This document shows, in pieces, positions 33,618 to 43,643 of a stretch of 64,000 bases of DNA. Source of the DNA: Bacteroidota bacterium. GTDB lineage: Bacteria > Bacteroidota > Bacteroidia > Chitinophagales > Chitinophagaceae. A model generated the notes under the pieces. The model searched no databases. It saw nothing but the letters and a program-made list of their open reading frames with translations, and was not told the DNA's origin. How positions within the stretch are numbered: position 1 is the stretch's first letter; every line of letters starts with the position of its first letter. Made by a program: the position numbers and the translations under genes. The stretch spans positions 97,362 through 161,361 of the forward strand of contig CANJPH010000001.1 of NCBI GenBank assembly GCA_947476145.1, read 5' to 3'.

Positions 33618-36068
33618 ATGAGGATATTTTACATCATAGGTATAGCCATTCTTATACCATTTTTAGGACATGCACAAACCAAAGGAAATTTAGCGGGTGA
33701 GGTTCTTGACAAAAATACCCAAAAGCCATTATTTGGCGCCAATATTCAAATCGTAAATACCAAGTATGTTACAGTGAGTGACAGCTTAGGAAAATTTGCC
33801 TTTAAAGGGATCCCTACTGGCCAATACCAACTTGTGATTAGTTATGTAGGAAGTATTCCTTACAACTTATTTAATGTGATTGTAGGTTCCGGAAATATTA
33901 GTTATATCACTGCTGAATTACTCCCTCTTGCAACCACATTAAAAGAGGTAGTGGTAGGCAATGTAAAGAAGTCGGTACGCGCAGCCACCTTAGAAACACC
34001 TTTGAGTATTCAAAAACTAACTTCTGAAGAAATTAAATCAAGCCCTGGAAGTAATTTTGATATTTCCAAAGTGGTACAAACCTTACCTGGTGTTACAGGA
34101 TCTGCCACCACAGGTGCTGGTTTTAGAAATGATATCATTGTTCGTGGTGGTGCACCCAATGAAAATGTATTTTATTTAGATGGCATTGAAATCCCTGTGA
34201 TCAATCACTTTAGCACACAAGGTAGTGCAGGTGGGCCTCAAGGTATTTTAAATGTATCCTTTATAGACGAAGTAAAACTGTCCTCCTCTGCATTTGATGC
34301 AAAATATGACAACGCCCTATCTTCCGTATTCGAATTCAAGCAAAAAAAAGGGAATAGCGAGAAAGTACAAGGCAACTTCCGTTTAGGTGCAACCGAAGTA
34401 GCTAGTACTTTAGAAGGCCCACTATCCAAAAGTGGTAAAACAACTTTTTTATTGTCTGCCAGAAGAAGTTATTTACAATTCTTATTCAAAGTATTGGATT
34501 TACCCATTAGACCCAATTTTTGGGATTTTCAATATAAAATTTCACATCAAATAGACAATAAAACAACGCTCACTTTTTTAGGGATCGGGGCCATTGATAA
34601 GTTTTATTATGTAGCACCTCAAAATTCAACGCCTGAAAAAAGATATGCATTAAACATTGCCCCATCTATTAATCAATGGAGTTATACAGTAGGCGCTTCT
34701 TTGAAAAAATTAGTAAACAAGGGATATTGGAATATAAGCATTAGCCGTTCTCACTTAAACAATATCAATGAAAAATACGAGGATAATCTAAATCCTATAA
34801 AAGGTGAAAAAACTTTTGATTATACCTCAAATGATATTTCAAATTCCATCCGTTTTGACATCACAAAAAACTTCTTAGGGATTAAATGGACTACGGGTGC
34901 CAATTTGCAGTCCATTGAATACGATAACTCCACTTATCAGGTCTTACCAAGTCCTTATATTGATAGTGCACTATTGCCCACTTATTTGCCCGCCCCAAAC
35001 ATTTATAAATATGCTACCAATTTAAGCTACAGAAAGTATGGCGCCTTTTTTCAAATGGGTAAAAGGGCATTTAATAACCGTTTAGGTATTAGTGCAGGTA
35101 TAAGAACAGATGGTAATGGTTTTAATACAGCTGGAAGAGAATTTTATCATCGTCTATCTCCTAGAATCGGTTTTAGTTATGTGTTAACAGATAAAATAAA
35201 TTTAAACGCTTCTGTTGGAAGATATTATAAGCTAGCCCCTAACACTGCTTTAGGATTTAAAAACTTGAATGGAAATTATGTGAATAAAGAAGCTGAATAT
35301 ATTGGCGCGAATCATTATGTTGCAGGAATTGAATATTTGCCTAGCGAAGCAACAAGATTTACTGCCGAAGTTTTTTATAAAAAATATTTTAATGTGCCAA
35401 TTAGTATTCAAAAAGGCTTGAGCTTGTCTAATTTAGGTGCCGATTTTAATATTCTAGGGAATGAACCTATTTTAAGTAATGGGCAAGGTCGCAGTTATGG
35501 ATATGAACTATTTGCACAACAAAAATTGACAGATCGCTTTTTTGGTGTTGCTAGCTATAGTTTTTTTAGAAGTTCCTACACAGATATTAAGGGAACCTTT
35601 ATCAAAAGTTCCTGGGAAAATATCCATGTGTTAAGTTTAACAGGTGGTTATAAATTTAATAAGAATTGGGAATTAGGTATAAAATATAGATTTCAAGGGG
35701 GGACTCCTTATACTCCTTATAATAACGACGCAAGTAGAATTAATTTCTTAACACAAGGCTTGGGCGTTTTAGATTATAGTAAAATAAATACCTTAAGACT
35801 TCCAAACTATCATTCTAGTGATTTAAGAATTGATAAAAAATATAATTATAAGAAAACAACTTTTGACTTTTTCTTAGACATCACCAATTGGTATGGCAGT
35901 AAAAGCGTATCACCAAGTGTTTATACGTTTGAGTCCAACCCAGATGGAAGTTTCAAAACCACCGATGGAAAGCCTATTCAAAAAAATGGTGCCAATGGAA
36001 TTCCTACTTTAACAAATAGTAATAGAGTGTTTGTTACTCCTACATTTGGTTTTATTTGGGAGTTTTAA
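33618..36068 (+). CDS. TonB-dependent receptor with N-terminal carboxypeptidase-regulatory-like domain
   Basis: 816 aa outer-membrane receptor. Signal peptide ends GHAQ (about residue 20); a CarboxypepD_reg-like domain (about 25-105, LAGEVLDKNTQKPLFGANI); plug domain (about 125-245, with VVQTLPGV and DIIVRGGAPNENVFYLDGIE); then a 22-strand-type barrel ending FGFIWEF, with a terminal aromatic. There is no SusD partner, sigma or anti-sigma gene beside it, so the ligand (siderophore, vitamin, peptide or glycan) is unknown. Convergent with the EamA gene, stops overlapping by 17 nt. Confidence 0.95.
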   Translation: MRIFYIIGIAILIPFLGHAQTKGNLAGEVLDKNTQKPLFGANIQIVNTKYVTVSDSLGKFAFKGIPTGQYQLVISYVGSIPYNLFNVIVGSGNISYITAELLPLATTLKEVVVGNVKKSVRAATLETPLSIQKLTSEEIKSSPGSNFDISKVVQTLPGVTGSATTGAGFRNDIIVRGGAPNENVFYLDGIEIPVINHFSTQGSAGGPQGILNVSFIDEVKLSSSAFDAKYDNALSSVFEFKQKKGNSEKVQGNFRLGATEVASTLEGPLSKSGKTTFLLSARRSYLQFLFKVLDLPIRPNFWDFQYKISHQIDNKTTLTFLGIGAIDKFYYVAPQNSTPEKRYALNIAPSINQWSYTVGASLKKLVNKGYWNISISRSHLNNINEKYEDNLNPIKGEKTFDYTSNDISNSIRFDITKNFLGIKWTTGANLQSIEYDNSTYQVLPSPYIDSALLPTYLPAPNIYKYATNLSYRKYGAFFQMGKRAFNNRLGISAGIRTDGNGFNTAGREFYHRLSPRIGFSYVLTDKINLNASVGRYYKLAPNTALGFKNLNGNYVNKEAEYIGANHYVAGIEYLPSEATRFTAEVFYKKYFNVPISIQKGLSLSNLGADFNILGNEPILSNGQGRSYGYELFAQQKLTDRFFGVASYSFFRSSYTDIKGTFIKSSWENIHVLSLTGGYKFNKNWELGIKYRFQGGTPYTPYNNDASRINFLTQGLGVLDYSKINTLRLPNYHSSDLRIDKKYNYKKTTFDFFLDITNWYGSKSVSPSVYTFESNPDGSFKTTDGKPIQKNGANGIPTLTNSNRVFVTPTFGFIWEF

Positions 36069-36930
36069 TAACTCTGTACATTTGAATGAACACAGACATC
36101 GCTATCAAGAAAAAGCCAGCATAGAAGCTGACGCCTAATAGTTTGTGCTCTTGAAATACGAGAAAAGAAATGAGTATACCATAAACGGGCTCTAAATTCA
36201 GTGTCACATTCATGGTAAAAGCACTGATATTTTTTAAAGAAGATAGCATTAGATAGTTTGACCAAACGGTACAAACCAAAGCCAAAATCATTAACCAACC
36301 CCAATCCATTTTTGTAGGTAATGGAATTGCTGATTTTGTAAACCAACTTACTAGCATTACGGTGATTACTAAAAAAACAAACCCTCCAAGCATTTGAAAT
36401 GTTTGTATGGTCTGAGGATGATTATTTTCGGTTAACTTCTTATTAAACTGAGTAAATAATGCAGCAATAAATGAAGAACACAGCCCTACTGCAATTCCTT
36501 TTCTGTATTGTATATCAAATTGAAAAATTAAGAGTATTCCCAATAAACTTATCAGCGCAATCATTAAATCCTGCCATTGTATTTTATGTTTAGTAAAAAA
36601 TGGGTCTAATAATACTGTAAATAGCGCTACACTTGAAAGGCAAATCAGCCCAATAGAAACATTGGAAAGTTTAATACTTGTGTAAAACAACACCCAGTGT
36701 AAAGAAATCAAAACACCCACCCCAATCATCTGCCACTTTGTTTTTGAGGAGATGGAGATTTTATTTTTGATGAAAGTATACATTAACATTGTAACAATGG
36801 AGGTAATCCCCATTCGATACATGACAAGATTTAATCCATTTAATTGAATTAAATTACCAAGAGGGCCAGTTAACCCTGCTAAAAAAACAAATAGATGTAG
36901 TTGAGATAATGATTTCCTAAAACTATCCAC
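36052..36930 (-). CDS. EamA/DMT-family transporter
   Basis: 292 aa inner-membrane protein with about ten hydrophobic segments arranged as two repeats of five, the drug/metabolite transporter layout. Start LSQLHLFVFLAGLTGPLGNLI; the second EamA repeat includes TMNVTLNLEPVYGILISFL, the conserved LxPv region of the family. Family members export amino acids, nucleotide precursors or other metabolites; this one cannot be placed. Starts within the last 8 nt of the adjacent glycosyltransferase gene (start 36930, stop 36923), so it is translated from the same message. Confidence 0.9.
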   Translation of the reverse strand: MDSFRKSLSQLHLFVFLAGLTGPLGNLIQLNGLNLVMYRMGITSIVTMLMYTFIKNKISISSKTKWQMIGVGVLISLHWVLFYTSIKLSNVSIGLICLSSVALFTVLLDPFFTKHKIQWQDLMIALISLLGILLIFQFDIQYRKGIAVGLCSSFIAALFTQFNKKLTENNHPQTIQTFQMLGGFVFLVITVMLVSWFTKSAIPLPTKMDWGWLMILALVCTVWSNYLMLSSLKNISAFTMNVTLNLEPVYGILISFLVFQEHKLLGVSFYAGFFLIAMSVFIQMYRVIKTPK

Positions 36931-37663
36931 GCTTTATATATTTAACATAGCGTCCCGTAATAAACAACCATTGCATATTTAATACTCCCTTAACGGCTTC
37001 CTTAATAATTCCTTTTGACATTTTACTTACGCCATTTTTTCTATCCACAAACCTAATGGGCAATTCTTTAATTTTGAAGCCTAATTTCCAACTCGCGAAT
37101 TTCATTTCAATTTGAAATGCGTAACCTATAAACTTAATATTGTCAAAGTTAATACTGTCTAAAACTTTTCGCTTATAACAAACAAAACCAGCAGTTGGAT
37201 CCTTTACTGACATCCCCGTAATAATTCTAGTATAAGCCGATCCTCCCTGTGAATAAATTTTTCTATCCAAGGGCCAATTGTCTGTAGACCCTCCTTTTAC
37301 ATATCTGCTTCCCACTGCTACATCTGCTCCCGCGTCACAAACAGCACATAAACGGTCTAAATCATTTGGATTGTGTGAGAAATCAGCATCCATTTCAATG
37401 ATATAATCATAGCCATTGGAAAGTGCCCATTTGAAGCCATGAATATAAGCAGTGCCCAAGCCCAATTTACCTGATCTACATTCTATAAATACACGTCCAG
37501 GATTTATTTCAATAATACTCCTTACAATATCTGCTGTACCATCAGGTGAACCATCATCAATAACTAGTATATGATACCCCGTTTCAAAAGACAAAACAGC
37601 ATCAATAATGGATGCGATGTTCTCTTTTTCATTGTAAGTGGGTATTAAGACTATTTTTTTCAC
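36923..37663 (-). CDS. Polyprenol monophosphomannose synthase-type glycosyltransferase (GT2)
   Basis: 246 aa GT-A enzyme resembling dolichol/polyprenol-phosphate mannose synthase, which charges a polyprenyl phosphate with a hexose for use in envelope glycan or protein glycosylation. Seen: PTYNEKENI (about 8-16), VIDDGSPDGTADI, DxD-type EMDADFSHNP (about 90), GSRYVKGGSTDNWP, and the late RFVDRKNGVSKMS. No C-terminal membrane helix, like the DPM1/short DPMS type. EamA transporter overlaps its 3' end. Confidence 0.93.
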   Translation of the reverse strand: MKKIVLIPTYNEKENIASIIDAVLSFETGYHILVIDDGSPDGTADIVRSIIEINPGRVFIECRSGKLGLGTAYIHGFKWALSNGYDYIIEMDADFSHNPNDLDRLCAVCDAGADVAVGSRYVKGGSTDNWPLDRKIYSQGGSAYTRIITGMSVKDPTAGFVCYKRKVLDSINFDNIKFIGYAFQIEMKFASWKLGFKIKELPIRFVDRKNGVSKMSKGIIKEAVKGVLNMQWLFITGRYVKYIKRG

Positions 37664-37726
37664 TTCTATAATTTGGGGGTGGACTATATATTAAAAGTAC
37701 AAAATTGTACTTGAAGTTTATATATA

Positions 37727-38494
37727 TTATTTATTTAATATAGATTGATTCAATATTTCAGTCAATTTTTGTTTAGTATGGAGTGGGAAATCACCTTTCA
37801 TCATCCAATCATAGTATTGAGGCTCATCCTTTAAGACCTGAATGACCGATTTTCCTTTGTGCTTACCAAAGTTAAAAACAACTACTCCATTATCATAAAC
37901 CAGCCTACGCGCAAAATCTATAATTTCATCCTCCCCTGTAAATTTTACAATAGAGGTTACCGTATTACCAATTTGCGGATATCTTTCAATTTGAGCTTCT
38001 AAAATTTCCCAGGTAGCCGTTGCATCTGCTTCGGCAGTATGTGCATCTTCTAAGGTTTTGTGACAATAAAATTGGTAGGCTGCACTTAATGTTCTTTGTT
38101 CCATCATATGAAACACTTTTTGTACGTCTAATAATTTTCTGCGCTCCATGTCTGCACTAATTCCTGCTCTTAAAAATTCCTCGTTCAACATAGGTACATC
38201 AAAACGATTACTATTGTACCCACCAATATCTGAACCTTCTATAAATTGCTTAATCTCATTGGCCATGATTTTAAAACTAGGTGCCTCTTTTACCATCTCA
38301 TCCGTAATGCCATGAATATCGGAACTTGCTTTGGGAATGGGCATTTCAGGATTTACCAATCTTCGCTTCACTTGCTTGGTACCATCTGTTCCTATTTTCA
38401 CAATAGCAATTTCTACAATTCTGTCTGTACTTACATTGATTCCTGTCGTCTCTAAGTCAATAAAGCAAATGGGTCTTTCTAATGATAATGGCAT
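37727..38494 (-). CDS. 3'-5' exonuclease (DnaQ-like, DEDDh) with C-terminal extension
   Basis: 255 aa. The nuclease domain (about 8-165) has Exo I CFIDLETTGIN, Exo II YNSNRFDVPML and Exo III DAHTAEADA (the DEDDh set), as in the proofreading epsilon subunit and related exonucleases. The C-terminal part (about 195-245) with VFNFGKHKGKSVIQVL and YYDWMMKGDFP matches the small domain found in exodeoxyribonuclease X-like proteins. It may be a DNA repair or RNA-processing exonuclease rather than replicative epsilon; the window holds no polymerase gene. Divergent from ytxJ. Confidence 0.92.
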   Translation of the reverse strand: MPLSLERPICFIDLETTGINVSTDRIVEIAIVKIGTDGTKQVKRRLVNPEMPIPKASSDIHGITDEMVKEAPSFKIMANEIKQFIEGSDIGGYNSNRFDVPMLNEEFLRAGISADMERRKLLDVQKVFHMMEQRTLSAAYQFYCHKTLEDAHTAEADATATWEILEAQIERYPQIGNTVTSIVKFTGEDEIIDFARRLVYDNGVVVFNFGKHKGKSVIQVLKDEPQYYDWMMKGDFPLHTKQKLTEILNQSILNK

Positions 38495-38564
38495 AAAATA
38501 TATTATTGACCGAAGTTAAACATAATTGACTAATTTTATAGCTCATTTTTTTATAATAAAGCAT

Positions 38565-38897
38565 ATGAACTGGATAACACTGAATGCAGTTGAGCAACTA
38601 GAATTAATCAAAGAAGCCTCATTTGCAAAACCTCAAGTCATTTTCAAACATAGTACAACCTGTAGTATTTCAAATATGGCATTTGCAAGATTTGAACGTT
38701 CAGCAGCACCAGATACCATTGACTTTTATTATTTGGACCTTTTAAATTTTAGAGCCATTTCGAATTCTATTGCTGAAAAATTTCAAGTTCATCATGAATC
38801 ACCACAGGTTATATTGATAAAAAATGGAGCATGCACTTATGACGAGAGCCATTACGGTATTATGATGGACGAGCTCATTGATCAAGCTGGCGTTTAA
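38565..38897 (+). CDS. ytxJ: Bacillithiol system redox-active protein YtxJ
   Basis: 110 aa monothiol thioredoxin-fold protein proposed to remove bacillithiol from oxidised proteins (bacilliredoxin-like). Start at ATG 38565 (MNWITLNAVEQLE). The active-site segment FKHSTTCSISNMA carries the single cysteine, as in YtxJ relatives; the thioredoxin-like end is ESPQVILIKNGACTYDESH. It implies that the host makes bacillithiol, although the bsh biosynthesis genes are not in this window. The upstream frame to 38526 lacks an ATG and looks non-coding. Confidence 0.87.
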   Translation: MNWITLNAVEQLELIKEASFAKPQVIFKHSTTCSISNMAFARFERSAAPDTIDFYYLDLLNFRAISNSIAEKFQVHHESPQVILIKNGACTYDESHYGIMMDELIDQAGV

Positions 38898-38929
38898 AGG
38901 GAAAACACATAAAATAAGCAGTACTTATA

Positions 38930-40111
38930 TTAGCACTTTTCTACAATCAAAGCACTCGCTCCACCACCACCATTACAAATAGCTGCAGCTCCATACTTTC
39001 CATTATTTTGTTGTAAAACATTGATAAGTGTTACTACAATTCTTGCGCCACTACAACCCAAGGGATGTCCTAAAGAAACAGCACCCCCATTTACATTTAT
39101 TTTACTTGCATCTAATTTCAATAATTGTGTATTTACAATACCAACAACAGAAAATGCTTCATTGAATTCAAAGAAATCAATTTGTGCAGATTGTAAATTA
39201 GCTTTTGCTAACACTTTAGGAATAGCCAGCGCTGGCGAAGTGGTAAACCATTTTGGATCCTGCTCTGCGTCAGCATAGCTAACAATTTTAGCGAGGGGCT
39301 TCAATCCCAATTCCTTTAATTTCTCTCCACTCATTAAAATTAAAGCAGCTGCACCATCATTCATGGTACTTGCATTTGCAGCAGTGACGGTTCCTTCTTT
39401 ACTAAAAGCAGGATTTAATTGTGCCACTTTATCAAACTTAACGTTAAAGGGTTCTTCGTCTCTTGAAATAACAATGGGGTCTCCTTTGCGTTGAGGTATT
39501 ACAACAGGTACAATTTCATTTTCAAACAATCCTTTTTCAATTGCTGCTTGTGATTTTTGATAACTACTAATCGCAAATGCATCTTGATCGGCTCTTGAGA
39601 TATCATTTTCCTTTGCACACAGATCTGCAAAATTACCCATCGCTACTTGATCATATACATCCACTAACCCATCCTTTGATAAACCATCCTGCATACTGAT
39701 ATCGCCATATTTATTACCCCATCTTTGTGTGGTATTATAAAATGGAACATTGCTCATACTTTCCATACCACCTGCTATCACAATATCCGCATCTCCCAAT
39801 AATATATTTTGTGTAGCCATCGCAATGGCTTTCATACCACTTGCACATACTTTATTTACTGTTGTTGCAATTACTTTGTCCGGAAGACCAGCCCCTTTGC
39901 TAGCTTGTCTTGCAGGTGCTTGACCTAGGCCTGCTTGTATAACTGAACCCATTATTACCTCATCTACTAGGGTAGGATTTAATTTTATTTTATCCATTGC
40001 ACCTTGAATGGCAATGGCACCTAATGTGGTGGCAGCAACTGATTTTAAGCAGCCTCCAAAAGATCCAATGGGTGTTCTCACGGCTGCTACAATAAATACT
40101 TCCTTTGACAT
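38930..40111 (-). CDS. Acetyl-CoA C-acetyltransferase (thiolase)
   Basis: 393 aa, biosynthetic-type thiolase condensing or cleaving acetyl-CoA/acetoacetyl-CoA in fatty acid or mevalonate-related metabolism. N-terminus VAAVRTPIGSFGG; nucleophile Cys in NKVCASGMKA (about 87-90); catalytic His in NGGAVSLGHPLGCSGAR (about 345-352); second active Cys in AAICNGGGGASA near the end. Last gene of the minus-strand run from parE; 43 nt after the CvfB-like gene. Degradative (FadA-type) function cannot be excluded. Confidence 0.94.
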   Translation of the reverse strand: MSKEVFIVAAVRTPIGSFGGCLKSVAATTLGAIAIQGAMDKIKLNPTLVDEVIMGSVIQAGLGQAPARQASKGAGLPDKVIATTVNKVCASGMKAIAMATQNILLGDADIVIAGGMESMSNVPFYNTTQRWGNKYGDISMQDGLSKDGLVDVYDQVAMGNFADLCAKENDISRADQDAFAISSYQKSQAAIEKGLFENEIVPVVIPQRKGDPIVISRDEEPFNVKFDKVAQLNPAFSKEGTVTAANASTMNDGAAALILMSGEKLKELGLKPLAKIVSYADAEQDPKWFTTSPALAIPKVLAKANLQSAQIDFFEFNEAFSVVGIVNTQLLKLDASKINVNGGAVSLGHPLGCSGARIVVTLINVLQQNNGKYGAAAICNGGGGASALIVEKC

Positions 40112-40154
40112 AATATAAAATTTACAATTGTGAATTTATGAATTGTATACTTAT

Positions 40155-41045
40155 TTAAGCATGATCCGGATCAGTTACAATTTCGTTTGTCGATTCATTC
40201 GGAGCTACTTCTGCTAAACGAATACCGCCATCCTCAATGGTAATTAACTTAGACTTGTATAATATACCCACGTTCATCTTAAATGCTTTCTTACTCATAG
40301 CAAAAAATGCATAAATATCATCTGGACTAGACTTGTCATGATAAGGTAAGAAACCCTTGTGCATTTTTAATAATTTAACAATGGTTTGTTGATCACCATC
40401 TAATTTTTCTACCCCTTGCTTTCCAATGCCTATGTCTAATTTATTATCTTCTCTAATTTTTTTAACAAAGGCTTCCTCAATAAATTGTCCAATATGCAAA
40501 TGTGTAAATACTTCATTTTTATATACCAAACCCTGATGCACCCCGTTTACAATGACCACATAACCAATTTCAGATTCACGGTATACCTGTACTTTCACTT
40601 TCTCCCCTTCTTTAACCGTTAAAAATTCATTTCCAATTTGATTGTCAATTTTTTCCGTAGCAGCAACCCTTCCTGTTTGTTTATCTATATACAATTTCAC
40701 TAAATATTTTCCACCCAAACGCATGGTAGAAAGTTGTTGTGATGCAGGAACAAATACATCTTTCATTAAACCCCAATCCATGAAAGCACCTTGACGTGTA
40801 ACTTCCACTACTTTTAAAGCAGCAATATCCCCAACTAGAGCAAAGGGTTCCTGAGTAGTAGCAATTAATCGATTGTCAGAATCGTGGTATACAAATACAC
40901 TAATCGTGTCGCCCACTTGTAAGCCAGAGGGTACAAAACGCTTTGGCAATAAAATACCTTCGGCTCCATCGTCCATATAAAAACCAAAGTCTACCTTTCG
41001 GTCTACGCGCATCAGATTAAATTGACCTACATTAATGGTTGACAT
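40155..41045 (-). CDS. S1-domain RNA-binding protein (CvfB-like)
   Basis: 296 aa resembling CvfB, a regulator with S1-like OB folds and a winged-helix C-terminus, reported to affect virulence factors and cell-envelope traits in Firmicutes. Two S1-like units: about 1-65 and 68-140 (VVEVTRQGAFMDWGL, KDVFVPASQQL), a third OB-like block to about 215 (GYVVIVNGVHQGLVYKNE), and a C-terminal winged-helix (SPDDIYAFFAMSKKAFKMNVG). Its place between parC and a thiolase is by spacing (36 and 43 nt) part of one transcript. Targets unknown. Confidence 0.87.
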   Translation of the reverse strand: MSTINVGQFNLMRVDRKVDFGFYMDDGAEGILLPKRFVPSGLQVGDTISVFVYHDSDNRLIATTQEPFALVGDIAALKVVEVTRQGAFMDWGLMKDVFVPASQQLSTMRLGGKYLVKLYIDKQTGRVAATEKIDNQIGNEFLTVKEGEKVKVQVYRESEIGYVVIVNGVHQGLVYKNEVFTHLHIGQFIEEAFVKKIREDNKLDIGIGKQGVEKLDGDQQTIVKLLKMHKGFLPYHDKSSPDDIYAFFAMSKKAFKMNVGILYKSKLITIEDGGIRLAEVAPNESTNEIVTDPDHA

Positions 41046-41081
41046 GTTGTTTGGTTTATCGTTACTTCCTCTTTTATAAAA

Positions 41082-43604
41082 TTAGAACAATTCTGGCTGT
41101 TCATCGTTAGGATCTTTAATCACTACCTTGGTTTCCCACCCCATTTCAATAGACTTATTAAAGTCGGTCAATTTGGTTCCCACGGCTTTCCAGCCCATAA
41201 TATCAACAATCTTACTTACTTTAAATTTAGCCTTTCTAATTTGAGCTCCTTTACCCGTATTTACAACAAGAATAGGTTCAATACTTGTAGATACGGCTAG
41301 TAAATAGTTTCCATCTCCTTCTTTAATACACAAGAAAGGTGACCTTAAAGTAGTGGTTTCAATTTTAAAGCGTTTGATATTAAACTGTAATTTATCCTTA
41401 TCTAAATAAACAGCCGTAACCACTTTATCAGGATTAAATTTCTCAATGAACAATACTTTCTCTGGATCAAAACGTTGAGACTGTTCTGTATCCGTTACTT
41501 CATAATATCCATCCTTGGTAAATACCAATAGTTTCTCATCTTCAAAAGTGCCTAAGTAAATGCCCTTCTCTTCGCTATTTAAACGACCAAATTTATCGTC
41601 AAACCAAAGTTTACGGCCAACCAATGTGCTTTTGCCTGCATCTTTTAATCGAACCGCTTTTACAGGATATTTAGTTACCTGATTACCCACACTGCTTCGG
41701 CCTTTCACTTCTAAAGATTCAAAATAGAAATCAAATTCCTTAATACGAGCACTGCAGTTAGGACTCAAAATTATTTTGACAGACTCTGCTTCCCCATTTG
41801 CATTAATTGACAAATAATGTACTTTAGATTTTTCAACACTCTTAGCCAATGGATAATCTTTATCACGTGTGATACCTGTTACATTAAAACGCTTTGCATA
41901 ACTAATTCCACTTGCACCGTCTACATACACCATATTATAAGTAGTTCGTTCGTCATTCTTTTGGAATACCGCTGCATGTATAATGTCCTTGCCGATAAAT
42001 ACTTTATCGGATACTTTCACTACTTTCATAATACCAGATTTGGTAAAAGCAATGATGTCGTCGTAGTCCGTACAATCGCAAAGGAACTCATCCTTTTTTA
42101 AACCAGTGCCAATAAACCCTTCGGCTTTATTAATGTATAGTTTTGTATTGGCAATGGCCACTTGTTTCACTTGAATGGTGTCAAACTCTTTAAGTTCTGT
42201 TTTGCGTTCCTTGCCTTTGCCGTATTTCTTTTGCAAACCTTCATAATAGCTTACCGCATAATCCACCATGTTATCTAAGTAATTTTTAGTTTCCTTAATG
42301 CTCGCTTCAATATCTTTAATTTGTTGAATCAGGTCTTCGATATCTAATTTATAAATACGTCTAACCGGCTTATCTGTTAATTTCAACAAGTCCTCACGTT
42401 CAATAGGCTTTTTAAATTTCTTTTTAAATGGATCAAAGGCTTTATCAATAGCGTCAATCACTTTATCCCAATTCAAATGCTTTTTCTCTAACTCTTGATA
42501 AATTTTTTCTTCAAAGAATATTTTTTCAAGGCTTGTAAAATGCCATTTATTTTCTAATTCTTTTAATTGAATTTCCAACTCTGCTTTTAATAACCCTTTA
42601 GTATGTTCTACAGAATGCTTCAATAAATCACTCGCCCCTAAAAACTGAGGGCGATTGTCAACAATAACGCAAGCATTAGGTGAAAGACTAATTTCACAAT
42701 CTGTAAACGCGTATAAAGCATCTATAGTGATATCAGGAGAAATGCCTGTAGCTAAATCAATTTGAATCTCTACCTCTGCCGCCGTTACATCTGTTACTTT
42801 CTTAATTTTAATTTTACCTTGATCATTGGCCTTGGTAATACTCTCCATTAATTGAGTAGTAGTTACACTATATGGAACGTCTTTAATTAATAAAGTCTTT
42901 TTATCCAACTCTTCAATGTGCGCGCGCACCCTTACTTTACCTCCACGTTTACCATCGCTATAATTGGAAGCATCAATCATACCACCTGTTTGAAAATCAG
43001 GTAACAATTCAAATTTACGACCTCTTAAATGTTTAATGCAGGCTTCCAATAACTCATTAAAATTATGTGGTAGTATTTTGGTAGATAAACCTACCGCAAT
43101 TCCATCCGCACCCTGTGCTAATAATAATGGGAACTTCATTGGTAAAGTCACTGGCTCATTTTTACGGCCATCATAACTTAAAGCCCACTCCGTTGTCTTG
43201 GCATTAAAAGCTACTTCTAGTGCGAACTTACTTAAACGCGCCTCAATATACCTGGATGCCGCTGCGGAATCTCCTGTCCTTACATCACCCCAGTTACCCT
43301 GAGTTTCCACCAGTAAATTCTTTTGTCCAATATTCACCAAGGCATCGCCAATACTTGCATCACCATGAGGATGATACTGCATACTTTGTCCGATTATATT
43401 AGCTACTTTGTTGAATCTTCCATCATCCATTTCTTTCATGGCATGTAAGATTCTTCTTTGTACTGGTTTTAATCCGTCTTCAATAGCAGGTACCGCTCTT
43501 TCTAAAATTACATAGGATGCATAATCCAAGAACCAGTTTTTATACTGACCTTGTACACCCGATTCGTTCTCCGTGACCCTGCTTAAATTTTTCTCTTTTG
43601 CCAT
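41082..43604 (-). CDS. parC: DNA topoisomerase IV subunit A
   Basis: DNA-cleaving subunit that decatenates sister chromosomes with ParE. 840 aa. The N-terminal cleavage domain starts WFLDYASYVILERAVP, QRDR region QYHPHGDASIGDAL (about 78-91), and the catalytic Tyr in AAASRYIEARL (about 120). A coiled-coil-rich tower (about 340-445) is followed by a C-terminal beta-pinwheel region. No GyrA box (Q-R-R-G-G-K-G) is seen, favouring ParC over GyrA. It is separated from parE by a cupin gene and a DUF1835 gene, all on one strand with short gaps. Confidence 0.93.
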   Translation of the reverse strand: MAKEKNLSRVTENESGVQGQYKNWFLDYASYVILERAVPAIEDGLKPVQRRILHAMKEMDDGRFNKVANIIGQSMQYHPHGDASIGDALVNIGQKNLLVETQGNWGDVRTGDSAAASRYIEARLSKFALEVAFNAKTTEWALSYDGRKNEPVTLPMKFPLLLAQGADGIAVGLSTKILPHNFNELLEACIKHLRGRKFELLPDFQTGGMIDASNYSDGKRGGKVRVRAHIEELDKKTLLIKDVPYSVTTTQLMESITKANDQGKIKIKKVTDVTAAEVEIQIDLATGISPDITIDALYAFTDCEISLSPNACVIVDNRPQFLGASDLLKHSVEHTKGLLKAELEIQLKELENKWHFTSLEKIFFEEKIYQELEKKHLNWDKVIDAIDKAFDPFKKKFKKPIEREDLLKLTDKPVRRIYKLDIEDLIQQIKDIEASIKETKNYLDNMVDYAVSYYEGLQKKYGKGKERKTELKEFDTIQVKQVAIANTKLYINKAEGFIGTGLKKDEFLCDCTDYDDIIAFTKSGIMKVVKVSDKVFIGKDIIHAAVFQKNDERTTYNMVYVDGASGISYAKRFNVTGITRDKDYPLAKSVEKSKVHYLSINANGEAESVKIILSPNCSARIKEFDFYFESLEVKGRSSVGNQVTKYPVKAVRLKDAGKSTLVGRKLWFDDKFGRLNSEEKGIYLGTFEDEKLLVFTKDGYYEVTDTEQSQRFDPEKVLFIEKFNPDKVVTAVYLDKDKLQFNIKRFKIETTTLRSPFLCIKEGDGNYLLAVSTSIEPILVVNTGKGAQIRKAKFKVSKIVDIMGWKAVGTKLTDFNKSIEMGWETKVVIKDPNDEQPELF

Positions 43605-43643
43605 AACAATACTTAATTAACCTTCCATTTTTTTCAGGTTCAA

